From positions 744,001 to 808,000 of the forward strand of contig NZ_BMSA01000001.1 in NCBI RefSeq assembly GCF_014648915.1: a stretch of 64,000 bases of DNA, written 5' to 3'. This document shows, piece by piece, positions 35,164-41,993 of the stretch; the first letter of the stretch is position 1; each line of letters begins with the position of its first letter. The notes under the pieces are model-generated. The model was given only the letters and a program-made list of their open reading frames with translations, ran no database searches and was not told the origin of the DNA. The position numbers and the translations under genes are program-made. This stretch comes from Streptomyces phaeofaciens (GTDB lineage: Bacteria; Actinomycetota; Actinomycetes; Streptomycetales; Streptomycetaceae).

Positions 35164-35197
35164 CCACATGGCGAGAACGATAGTTCTCGCCATGTGG
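35164..35197. promoter_or_regulatory. 15-bp-arm palindrome with GAGAAC/GTTCTC core (site A)
   Basis: CCACATGGCGAGAAC (35164-35178), loop GATA, and the exact complement (35183-35197). The inner 16 bp, GAGAACGATAGTTCTC, recur in slightly changed form 150 bp downstream (site B). It sits about 30 bp upstream of a minus-strand TTGACA element that could drive the AAHS gene. It may be an operator, or a hairpin in RNA; the repetition favours an operator. Confidence 0.65.
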
Positions 35198-35323
35198 CTG
35201 ATGCGCGACTCTCCGTGCGGTCGGGCCTGACGGTCAGGCCCGACCGGGGGTGTCTGCACGGAAATCGGGCGTTCTGTTCATATATGTACGCCGCGCATGT
35301 CGCCTGAGTGGGCTGCTAGAGTG

Positions 35324-35339
35324 GAGAACGAATGTTCTC
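35324..35339. promoter_or_regulatory. Site B, GAGAAC-GAAT-GTTCTC palindrome
   Basis: This 16-bp element matches the core of site A except for the middle bases. On the plus strand a TAGAGT box precedes it and an ATG follows six bases after it, but that frame stops after 14 codons just before the AraC gene's 3' end. It looks like the promoter of a TetR- or MarR-type gene whose body is gone. Confidence 0.55.
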
Positions 35340-35383
35340 TACGATGCTCGCGAGCGGCTCACCAGGCACAGGAAGGAAGGGCT

Positions 35384-36262
35384 CTAGCTCTGCTCCCGCT
35401 CCACCGGGAGCCACAGCTCGGCGTCCGCCTCCGCCGTGCCCGGAACCAGGCGCGTGCGCAGGATCTCCGGGCCGGGCCGGCTGAAGTAGGGGTTGGACGG
35501 GAACCACTGGGTGAACACGTCCCGCCACAGATACTGGATGGCCTGCGGCGCCGGGCCCGAGGTGCTGAAGACCGCCCAGGTCCCGGCCGGTACGGCCAGG
35601 GCGACCGTGCCCTCGGGAAGGGGCGAGGCAACGGGCCCGGACGTGATCACCCCTTGGTAGTAGTCGAGTTCGGTCCCCTCGGCGCGGCTCGGATCCAGGT
35701 CGTCACAGACCGAGACGATCCCCTGCGGCTCCTGGTCCGACAGCTTCTCCAGACGTTCCAGGGTCCGCGGTTCGATGCCACGGACGAAATCGATGATCGC
35801 CTGGTTCGGCCCCGCGTGAACCAGCGGTACCCGGGCCTTGAGACCCGTGACGGTGAAGGCCGGGCGGTCCACCACGCGGTATCGCATGCTGCTGTTCCCT
35901 TCGACGGTGAGGTGGAAGGACAACCGTGGCTGCGAGACGAGCGCGGCACCGGTACGCCGGGCCTCCCCCGGTCCCACACCGTGCACGGCCCGGAACGCCC
36001 GCGCGAACGCCTCGCCCGAGCCGTACCCGTAGCGCACGGCGATCTCCAGCAGCGAGTCACGTCCGCTGAGCACCTCGGCGCCCGCGACGGTGAGCCGGCG
36101 GCGTCGGACGTACTCGGACAGCGGCATCCCGGCGAGCGCGGAGAACATCCGGCGCAGGTGGTACTCCGAGGTGGCCGCGATCCGGGCCAGGCCGCCCACG
36201 TCGATCGGCTGGTCCAGCCGGCTCTCGATGTGCTCCATGACCTGGTTGAGCCGCTCCAGCAC
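35384..36262 (-). CDS. AraC-family regulator with GyrI-like ligand domain
   Basis: A 292-residue regulator. Residues about 8-105 hold the two AraC HTH motifs (IDVGGLARIAATSEYHLRRM; LLEIAVRYGYGSGEAFARAF), and residues about 125-292 a GyrI/BmrR-like small-molecule domain (YRVVDRPAFTVTGLKARVPL; VPAGTWAVFSTSGP). This HTH-first order matches Rob/SoxS-type multidrug sensors. The GTG start follows GGAGA. The next upstream neighbour on the same strand is the XRE-cupin gene, 120 bp away. The target is unknown. Confidence 0.87.
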   Translation of the reverse strand: MLERLNQVMEHIESRLDQPIDVGGLARIAATSEYHLRRMFSALAGMPLSEYVRRRRLTVAGAEVLSGRDSLLEIAVRYGYGSGEAFARAFRAVHGVGPGEARRTGAALVSQPRLSFHLTVEGNSSMRYRVVDRPAFTVTGLKARVPLVHAGPNQAIIDFVRGIEPRTLERLEKLSDQEPQGIVSVCDDLDPSRAEGTELDYYQGVITSGPVASPLPEGTVALAVPAGTWAVFSTSGPAPQAIQYLWRDVFTQWFPSNPYFSRPGPEILRTRLVPGTAEADAELWLPVEREQS

Positions 36263-36382
36263 GCCCGGTCTCCTTCCTCTTTACGATCATCACGCTAGCC
36301 AGCGCCCACCCGGCCGGACCCGACATTCTGTGCCTGATCAAGTCGGGTGCGGACCGGGACTCCCGTACGGCACGGCCGCCCT

Positions 36383-36961
36383 TCAGTCGCTCGCCGGCGG
36401 GCCGGTGCGGACGCGGGCCTGGTCGCCGTGGGGACCGAACAGGTGCAGGATCTCCACGGCTTCGCCGCCGGACGGGCCGAACCAGTGCGGTTCACTCGTG
36501 TCGAACTCGGCCACCTCGCCGGGCCGCAGGACGAGTTCGCGTTCCCCGAGGACGAGGCGCAGCTCGCCGGCGAGCACGTACAGCCACTCGTAGCCGGCGT
36601 GGGTCACCAGTCGCGGTTCGCGCTGGGCGAGCACCTGCTTGAACACCTGGACCCGGCCCGGGTACTGCGTCAGCGGCACGAGGACGCTCCCGCTCTCCCG
36701 CCGTCGCGGCTTCAGATGAACCCGGGGGTCACCGGTGGCCGGCGCCGCGACCAGCTGGTCCAGGGCGACGCGGTGCGCGCGGGCCAGCGGGATCAGCAGA
36801 TCGAGCGTCGGGCGCCGAATCCCCGACTCCAGGCGCGAGAGCGTGCTCACGGAGATCCCGGTCTCCTCCGCGAGGGCTTCGAGGGTGAGCCCCCGGTCGC
36901 GCCGCAGCGCGCGCAGCCGTGGCCCGATGCTGTCGAGGATCTCCGCGAGTTCGGCGTCCAT
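36383..36961 (-). CDS. XRE-family regulator with C-terminal cupin domain
   Basis: A 192-residue protein: HTH_3 at residues about 13-68 (LRALRRDRGLTLEALAEETG; STLSRLESGIRRPTLDLL) and a cupin barrel at about 110-180 (VTHAGYEWLYVLAGELRLVL; RPGEVAEFDTSEPHWF). Such proteins sense small ligands or metals through the cupin. The ATG at 36961 has no ribosome site. It is divergent from the MFS gene at 37081, with a palindrome between them, so it is the probable local repressor of that exporter. Confidence 0.88.
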   Translation of the reverse strand: MDAELAEILDSIGPRLRALRRDRGLTLEALAEETGISVSTLSRLESGIRRPTLDLLIPLARAHRVALDQLVAAPATGDPRVHLKPRRRESGSVLVPLTQYPGRVQVFKQVLAQREPRLVTHAGYEWLYVLAGELRLVLGERELVLRPGEVAEFDTSEPHWFGPSGGEAVEILHLFGPHGDQARVRTGPPASD

Positions 36962-36968
36962 ACGACCA

Positions 36969-36987
36969 TTTTGCGGTCTTCGCAAAG
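36969..36987. promoter_or_regulatory. Palindrome TTTGCG-N5-CGCAAA between XRE and MFS genes
   Basis: TTTGCG (36970-36975) and CGCAAA (36981-36986) flank GTCTT, only eight bases upstream of the XRE start codon. This is a likely autoregulatory operator that could also act on the divergent MFS promoter. Confidence 0.6.
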
Positions 36988-37080
36988 ACGCTGGGCCCGG
37001 CCCCTGCTCCGGGCCGAACGTGAGGGGCATCCGATCCGATCCCGATCGCGATTCCGACCCCGTATCGAAGGGCACCCACC

Positions 37081-38487
37081 GTGACCGTCGCGACCTTCCC
37101 GGCCGCTGTTCCACCCTCCCCGCTGAGCGCGCGCCGGCGCTGGACGGTGCTGGCCGTCTGCGCGCTCAGCATGTTCCTCGTGGGCGTGGACACCACCATC
37201 GTCAACGTCGGCCTGCCCGCCATCGGGCAGGCGCTCGGCGTGGGCACGCGCGGCCTGGAATGGGCCGTCGACGCGTACACCGTGGTCCTGGCCGGCCTCC
37301 TCATCGCCTCCGGTGCACTCGCGGACCGCTTCGGACGCCGCCGGATCTTCCGGTGCGGACTGATCGTCTTCGGCCTGGCCTCCGTCGCCTGCGCCCTCGC
37401 CCCGTCGTTCGGCCTGCTCGTCGCCGCCCGTGCCGTCCAGGGGATCGGGGCCTCGATGCTGAGCCCCGTGGCGCTGGCGATCGTGGTGAACGCGATGCCC
37501 GACCCGCGGGAACGGGCCAGGGCGATCGGCCTGTGGGCGTCGGTCTTCGGGCTCAGCATGGCGGCGGGCCCGGTCACCGGCGGAGCCCTCGTCGCGGCGT
37601 TCGGCTGGCGTTCGGTGTTCTGGATCAACGCGCCGGTCGTCTGTGCCGCCCTCCTCCTGGTCGCCCTGGTGGTGCCGGAGTCCCGCGGGGAGCGCGCCCG
37701 GCGCCCGGACCTGCCCGGCCAGGCGCTGATCGGCCTGGTGCTGTGCCTGGTCGTCGGCCTGCTCATCGAAGGCCCCCGCATCGGCTGGACCTCACCCGTG
37801 GCCCTCGCGGGCTACGCCCTGCTCGCCGTGGCGACGGCCGGATTCGTCCGCGTGGAGCTGCGGCGGAGCGAACCCCTGATGGACCTGCGCCTCTTCCGTC
37901 GGCCGCCGTTCGCGACAGCGGTGCTCGGCGCCATGGCGGTGTTCGTCGCGCTGAACGTCACCCTGCTCCTCAACACCCTCTACTTCCAGCACACCCGCGG
38001 CTGGAGCCCGCTCGCGACCGGCGCCGCGACCCTGCCCATGGCACTGGGCGCCACCTTGTGCGCGCCCTGGTCCGGCGCCCTGGTGGGACGCCTCGGGGCC
38101 CGCCGTCCCCTGGCCCTCGCGGGAGGGTTCACCGCGGCCGGCGGCCTGTGCCTGATCGGCCTGGGCCCGCACACCGGCGTGCCGCTGATCCTGTTCGCCT
38201 ACCTGCTCATCGGCATCGGGTTCGGTTTCGCCAACGCCCCGCTCACTCACACCGCGGTCAGCGGCCTGCCGCCGGCCCGGGCGGGCGTGGCGGGGGCGAT
38301 CACCTCCACGGCACGCCAGGTCGGCGCGGCGGTCGGGATCGCCGTCGCCGGGGGCATGGTCGCGGGCACTCCTCCCACCGCGCTCGCCACGGCCTCCCGG
38401 CCGGCCTGGCTCCTCGTCGCGGCCTGCGGCCTGTTCCTGCTCACCGCGGCACGAGCCGCCCGGCCACCGGCCATCGGGGCGGCGTAG
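37081..38487 (+). CDS. MFS drug-efflux transporter, DHA2 family
   Basis: A 468-residue protein with about 14 helices. It has the DHA2 motif VDTTIVNVGLPAI in helix 1, motif A ADRFGRRRIFRC in loop 2-3, and the antiporter motif C (GLSMAAGPVTGGALVAAFGW) in helix 5. The family exports drugs and dyes by proton antiport. The GTG follows AAGGGCA. The divergent XRE-cupin protein is the likely regulator. Confidence 0.9.
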   Translation: MTVATFPAAVPPSPLSARRRWTVLAVCALSMFLVGVDTTIVNVGLPAIGQALGVGTRGLEWAVDAYTVVLAGLLIASGALADRFGRRRIFRCGLIVFGLASVACALAPSFGLLVAARAVQGIGASMLSPVALAIVVNAMPDPRERARAIGLWASVFGLSMAAGPVTGGALVAAFGWRSVFWINAPVVCAALLLVALVVPESRGERARRPDLPGQALIGLVLCLVVGLLIEGPRIGWTSPVALAGYALLAVATAGFVRVELRRSEPLMDLRLFRRPPFATAVLGAMAVFVALNVTLLLNTLYFQHTRGWSPLATGAATLPMALGATLCAPWSGALVGRLGARRPLALAGGFTAAGGLCLIGLGPHTGVPLILFAYLLIGIGFGFANAPLTHTAVSGLPPARAGVAGAITSTARQVGAAVGIAVAGGMVAGTPPTALATASRPAWLLVAACGLFLLTAARAARPPAIGAA

Positions 38488-38553
38488 GCCGTATCGGCAG
38501 AGAACGACGATCCGCAAGAAGCGGCGATGCGCAAGAAACCACGATCCGCATCG

Positions 38554-38931
38554 CTACGCGGCCCCGGACGGAACAAGGGTGGCCTGGTGGAAGTACATGC
38601 GCCAGGCCGTTCCCGTCCTCCGCCACAAGGAGCTTCGCCGGGCCCGACGCCCCTGGTCGTCGGTGAAGTACGTCAGATGAACAACGCCGGGAGCGAGAAC
38701 GACCCCGGACATCTCGCTGACGTTCACCGACGACTCCGATGACACCGTTTCCGCGCTCAGGACCGCGACGATGGACTCCACGTCCCAGCGCCGCCCCGAG
38801 GCCCCGAACTCGGTGAACTCCGGATCCAGAAGCTCCCGTACAAGGGACGGAGACGCCCGCACCTCGGGTTCGAGCAGCCGCAATTCCGCATCGATGGCGG
38901 CCTGGATCGCCCGCTCGCTCTCGTCCGTCAT
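38554..38931 (-). CDS. NTF2-like DUF4440-type protein
   Basis: A 125-residue protein with the cone-shaped NTF2-like fold pattern: helices in the first 45 residues (IQAAIDAELRLLEPEVRASP, LLDPEFTEFGASG) and four strands ending in SSLWRRTGTAWRMYFHQATL. Such DUF4440-like proteins are small hydrolase- or isomerase-like folds of varied role. It is convergent with the DHA2 gene. No partner gene is evident. Confidence 0.8.
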   Translation of the reverse strand: MTDESERAIQAAIDAELRLLEPEVRASPSLVRELLDPEFTEFGASGRRWDVESIVAVLSAETVSSESSVNVSEMSGVVLAPGVVHLTYFTDDQGRRARRSSLWRRTGTAWRMYFHQATLVPSGAA

Positions 38932-39049
38932 ACCGGAATCCTACGAACCCGTCCCGCCGGCACGCCATGACGGATCATCCGGCGCGAGCCGAACCGCACC
39001 AGGCGCCCGGATTCCGTCCCGCGGATCACGGCGCCCTAGGCTCGAGGCC

Positions 39050-39394
39050 ATGCACAACACCCTGACCGAGCACGCCCGGTGTCTCTACGGGGACGAGTAC
39101 CGACCTGCGCCGGAGTGCGGTGCCGAACACGGGGAGCACTATTTTGTCGAGGAGTTGACGTTCGCCGACGCGGATTCGATCCTGGCCATGCTGCGCGAAC
39201 TGTGCCCGCACGTGGCTGACGGCTGCCTTCCGGTCTGGATCCGGAACCTGTCCTATCGGCTGGTGCTCCTGCAACGGCCCGACGAACCGGCGTTGATGCG
39301 CGAGGCCGCCGAGAGCCTGTGGATGCACGGCCCGGACTGGGACGGCATCGCGGCCGACCTGGTGAAGCGGGCCGACGTGCTGGAAGCGGGCTGA
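39050..39394 (+). CDS. Hypothetical protein, 114 residues
   Basis: A short soluble protein with GC-rich third codon positions throughout, so it is likely real. It contains HYFVEELTFADADSILAM and SLWMHGPDWDGIAADLVKRA, mostly helical, with several His and Cys residues at the N-terminus. I do not recognise the family. It is encoded just upstream of the methyltransferase gene on the same strand (87-bp gap). Confidence 0.65.
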   Translation: MHNTLTEHARCLYGDEYRPAPECGAEHGEHYFVEELTFADADSILAMLRELCPHVADGCLPVWIRNLSYRLVLLQRPDEPALMREAAESLWMHGPDWDGIAADLVKRADVLEAG

Positions 39395-39481
39395 AGACGA
39401 GGTCCTCGCGAGAGCGGGCCCGCGGCCCCGGAAACCTTGATCGGCCCGTCACCGAGCTGTTCTTCCGACCAGACTCACCCC

Positions 39482-40306
39482 ATGACCACACACCTCTCCT
39501 ACGTCCACGGCTACTCCGAGCACGAGACACGCCGCCTCGGCGAACAGGCCGACACGCTCGCCGCCCTGCTCCACTCCGGAACGTCCTATCTCGCCGGAAG
39601 CCGGGTCCTGGAGGTCGGCTGCGGTGTCGGCGCGCAGACCGTGCATCTGGTGGAGTCCAGCCCGGAGGCCGAGTTCGTTGCGGTGGACGTCTCCGCGACG
39701 TCACTCGCCGAGGCCAGGGCCCGGTTACTGGCACACGCCCCGACCGCCCGGGTGAGCTGGATCCGGGCGGACCTGTTCCGACTCCCGTTTCCCGAGGCGT
39801 CGTTCGACCACATCTTCGTCTGCTTCGTCCTGGAACACCTGACGGCCCCGCAGCAGGCGCTGAAAGCCCTGCGGCGTCTGCTGCGCCCCGGCGGCACCCT
39901 CACCGTGATCGAGGGCGATCACGGGTCGGTGTTCTTCCACCCCGACAGCGCCTACGCCCGTGCGGCGATCGACTGCCAGGTCCGGCTCCAGTCCGCCGCG
40001 GGTGGCAACGCACTGCTCGGCCGCGCCCTGCACCCCCTGCTGACGTCCGCCGGGTACGCGCAGGTGACGGTCCGTCCGCGCACGGTGTACGCCGACACCT
40101 CCCGGCCCGAACTGGTCGGAGGCTTCACCAGGAGCACCTTCATCGACATGATCGCCGCCGTACGGGACCAGGCACTGGAAGCCGGCCTGATGACCGCCGA
40201 GGACTTCGACCGCGGGATCACCGACCTGCACCGCACCACGGACGAGAAGGGCACCTTCCACTACACCTTCTTCAAAGGCGAGGCGGTGAAGACGAAGGAG
40301 GCGTGA
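39482..40306 (+). CDS. SAM-dependent class I methyltransferase
   Basis: A 274-residue enzyme. Motif I is VLEVGCGVGAQTVHL (SAM binding), followed by FVAVDVSATSL (motif II), IRADLFRLPFPEASFDHIF (motif IV) and LRRLLRPGGTLTVIEGDHGS (motif post-IV). The layout is that of the UbiE/Methyltransf_11 group. The C-terminal half, which selects substrate, is not recognisable. The start at 39482 lacks a clear ribosome site; a start 15 codons earlier is possible but codon quality is poorer. Confidence 0.85.
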   Translation: MTTHLSYVHGYSEHETRRLGEQADTLAALLHSGTSYLAGSRVLEVGCGVGAQTVHLVESSPEAEFVAVDVSATSLAEARARLLAHAPTARVSWIRADLFRLPFPEASFDHIFVCFVLEHLTAPQQALKALRRLLRPGGTLTVIEGDHGSVFFHPDSAYARAAIDCQVRLQSAAGGNALLGRALHPLLTSAGYAQVTVRPRTVYADTSRPELVGGFTRSTFIDMIAAVRDQALEAGLMTAEDFDRGITDLHRTTDEKGTFHYTFFKGEAVKTKEA

Positions 40307-40354
40307 GCAGGGGCCCGGATCCCGCCAAGGGCGCCACCCCGCCGCGTCACGGGG

Positions 40355-40924
40355 TCACAGCGGCTGGGCCGCCAGGGCCCCGGCGGGGTGGCGGGGGCCG
40401 AGGAAGACGACGATGCCCTCGCCGTCGGGGGAGGGGTGGGTGGCCTGGGTCCAGCCCTGGCCGCGGTAGAAGGACATGGCCCGCGGCGAGCGGAGCGAGG
40501 TGAGCAGCCAGGAGCGGCCGTCCGGGGCGTCTTCGGCGACCGCTTCGAGAAGATCGGCGGCGAGGCCGGTGCCGTGCGCCTGGGGGCGGACGGCGAGTTC
40601 GTCGATCTCGCGGGCGCCGCACAGCCAGTCCACGGTGCGTTCGGGGCCGAGGCCGGCGGCGGCCCGGGGGTAGCAGCGGTCGGTGGGGAACGGGGCGAGG
40701 GTGGTCCAGGCGGTGGCGAAGCCGACGACCTCTCGGCCGCCGAAGGCGAGCGCGGCGGTGAAGCCCGGACGCCGTACGGCGACGCGGAGCGATCCGAGGA
40801 ACTCGATCGCCTGCTCCGCGTCCTCGTTCCAGGGCGGCGCACAGAAGGCGTCGACGTAGACGGAGTGCAACGCCACGGCGTGGTCGAGGAGTTCGGGACC
40901 CTGGAAGAGGCGGATGTCCGTCAC
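40355..40924 (-). CDS. GNAT-family N-acetyltransferase
   Basis: A 189-residue GNAT enzyme. The central strand and loop (REIDELAVRPQAHGTGLAAD) contains the acetyl-CoA-binding Q-x-x-G-x-G/A pattern, and SLRSPRAMSFYRGQGWTQ is the motif B region. The GTG at 40924 has only a weak GGGGCGGTGG upstream. It is divergent from the superoxide dismutase gene across a 289-bp region with Nur-like boxes. Substrate unknown. Confidence 0.83.
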   Translation of the reverse strand: MTDIRLFQGPELLDHAVALHSVYVDAFCAPPWNEDAEQAIEFLGSLRVAVRRPGFTAALAFGGREVVGFATAWTTLAPFPTDRCYPRAAAGLGPERTVDWLCGAREIDELAVRPQAHGTGLAADLLEAVAEDAPDGRSWLLTSLRSPRAMSFYRGQGWTQATHPSPDGEGIVVFLGPRHPAGALAAQPL

Positions 40925-41026
40925 GCGGCCACCGCCCCGGCGGTGACGGGGTGCGGGGCCGGGTTCTCGATGCCGAGCACGATCGAAGAGCCCATGCCCC
41001 ACCCCTTCCTGTACCGACCACGTCTG

Positions 41027-41043
41027 TTGCAACCTATTCGCAA
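41027..41043. promoter_or_regulatory. Nur-like box 1
   Basis: TTGCAA-CCTAT-TCGCAA is a 6-5-6 inverted repeat like the box bound by the nickel sensor Nur of streptomycetes. It contains ATTCGCAATAAC, repeated exactly in box 2. A further TTGCAA lies at 41055-41060. It is nearer the GNAT promoter than the sodF promoter. Confidence 0.5.
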
Positions 41044-41133
41044 TAACCTATATTTTGCAACAGCGCGGGGCGCCGTATGCCTGACAGCGTCCGTTCCATG
41101 GGCGGCGCCCCGCGCCCTCGTGTCGCTCGTCCG

Positions 41134-41162
41134 TTGCTTGATCGGCAAGAGGTCGCTAGTAC
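41134..41162 (+). promoter_or_regulatory. Likely sodF promoter
   Basis: TTGCTT, 17 bp, TAGTAC lies about 52 bp upstream of the sodF start codon. Nur-like box 2 follows within the first bases of the predicted transcript, which would let a bound repressor block it. Confidence 0.5.
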
Positions 41163-41175
41163 TGTTAGCGTGCAG

Positions 41176-41192
41176 CTGCATAACATTCGCAA
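41176..41192. promoter_or_regulatory. Nur-like box 2, sodF operator
   Basis: CTGCAT-AACAT-TCGCAA has the same 6-5-6 spacing as box 1 and shares the 12-mer ATTCGCAATAAC with it. In S. coelicolor the nickel-loaded Nur repressor shuts off the Fe superoxide dismutase gene (established); this element fits that role here. Confidence 0.6.
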
Positions 41193-41213
41193 TAACGTCG
41201 GAGGACGTTGGAC

Positions 41214-41855
41214 ATGGCGGTTTACACGCTCCCGGAGCTTCCGTACGACTACGCGGCGCTCGAGCCGGTGATCAATCCGCAGATCGTCGAGCTGCACCAC
41301 GACAAGCACCACGCGGCGTACGTCAAGGGCGCGAACGACACCCTGGAGCAGCTCGCGGAGGCGCGGGACAAGGAGCAGTGGGGCTCGATCAACGGCCTGG
41401 AGAAGAACCTGGCCTTCCATCTCTCCGGCCACATCCTGCACTCGATCTACTGGCACAACATGACCGGTGACGGTGGCGGCGAGCCCCTGGCCGCCGACGG
41501 TGTGGGCGACCTGGCCGACGCGATCACCGAGTCCTTCGGTTCGTTCGCCGGATTCAAGGCCCAGCTGACCAAGGCGTCCGCGACGACCCAGGGTTCGGGC
41601 TGGGGCGTCCTCGCCTACGAGCCGCTCTCCGGCCACCTGATCGTCGAGCAGGTCTACGACCACCAGGGCAACGTCGGCCAGGGGACCACCCCGATCCTGG
41701 TCTTCGACGCCTGGGAGCACGCCTTCTACCTCCAGTACAAGAACCAGAAGGTCGACTTCATCGACGCGATGTGGGCCGTCGTCAACTGGCAGGACGTGGC
41801 CAAGCGTTACGCCGCCGCCAAGGAGCGCGGCAACAGCCTGCTGCTCACGCCGTGA
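41214..41855 (+). CDS. sodF: Superoxide dismutase [Fe/Fe-Zn], SodF
   Basis: A 213-residue Fe/Mn-type superoxide dismutase. Metal ligands are visible as the first His in [11 protein letters not shown], the His in [11 protein letters not shown], and Asp and His in [13 protein letters not shown]. It turns superoxide into oxygen and hydrogen peroxide in the cytosol. Streptomycetes also have a nickel enzyme (SodN), and SodF is made when nickel is scarce. The ATG follows GGAGG. The upstream boxes fit Nur control. A strong terminator follows. Confidence 0.95.
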   Translation: MAVYTLPELPYDYAALEPVINPQIVELHHDKHHAAYVKGANDTLEQLAEARDKEQWGSINGLEKNLAFHLSGHILHSIYWHNMTGDGGGEPLAADGVGDLADAITESFGSFAGFKAQLTKASATTQGSGWGVLAYEPLSGHLIVEQVYDHQGNVGQGTTPILVFDAWEHAFYLQYKNQKVDFIDAMWAVVNWQDVAKRYAAAKERGNSLLLTP

Positions 41856-41928
41856 CGCCGTAGCCGCGGACGCGTAGATGTCCTGCTCGTGATCGTCTTC
41901 TCAACCTTCACCGGCAGGCGGCACAAGG

Positions 41929-41965
41929 AAGGGCTCTCCCGGGCGGGTCGCTCGGGAGAGCCCTT
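41929..41965. terminator. Strong terminator between convergent sodF and DEAD-box genes
   Basis: AAGGGCTCTCCCG (41929-41941) and its exact complement (41953-41965) enclose an 11-base loop. The right side is followed by TTCTGTCT, so it works best for sodF; its reverse also ends in TT. Confidence 0.85.
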
Positions 41966-41993
41966 CTGTCTCAGTAACCGCTGCCGGACGGCT

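Noticed and set aside
35168..35230. A 20-codon peptide starting at ATG 35168 (MARTIVLAMW), readable on both strands
   Set aside because: It exists only because the DNA is palindromic; there is no ribosome site and no conserved context.
34867..35259. 130-codon frames on both strands of the AAHS upstream gap
   Set aside because: Both cross repeats and palindromes, have Arg/Pro/His-rich composition and lack ribosome sites.
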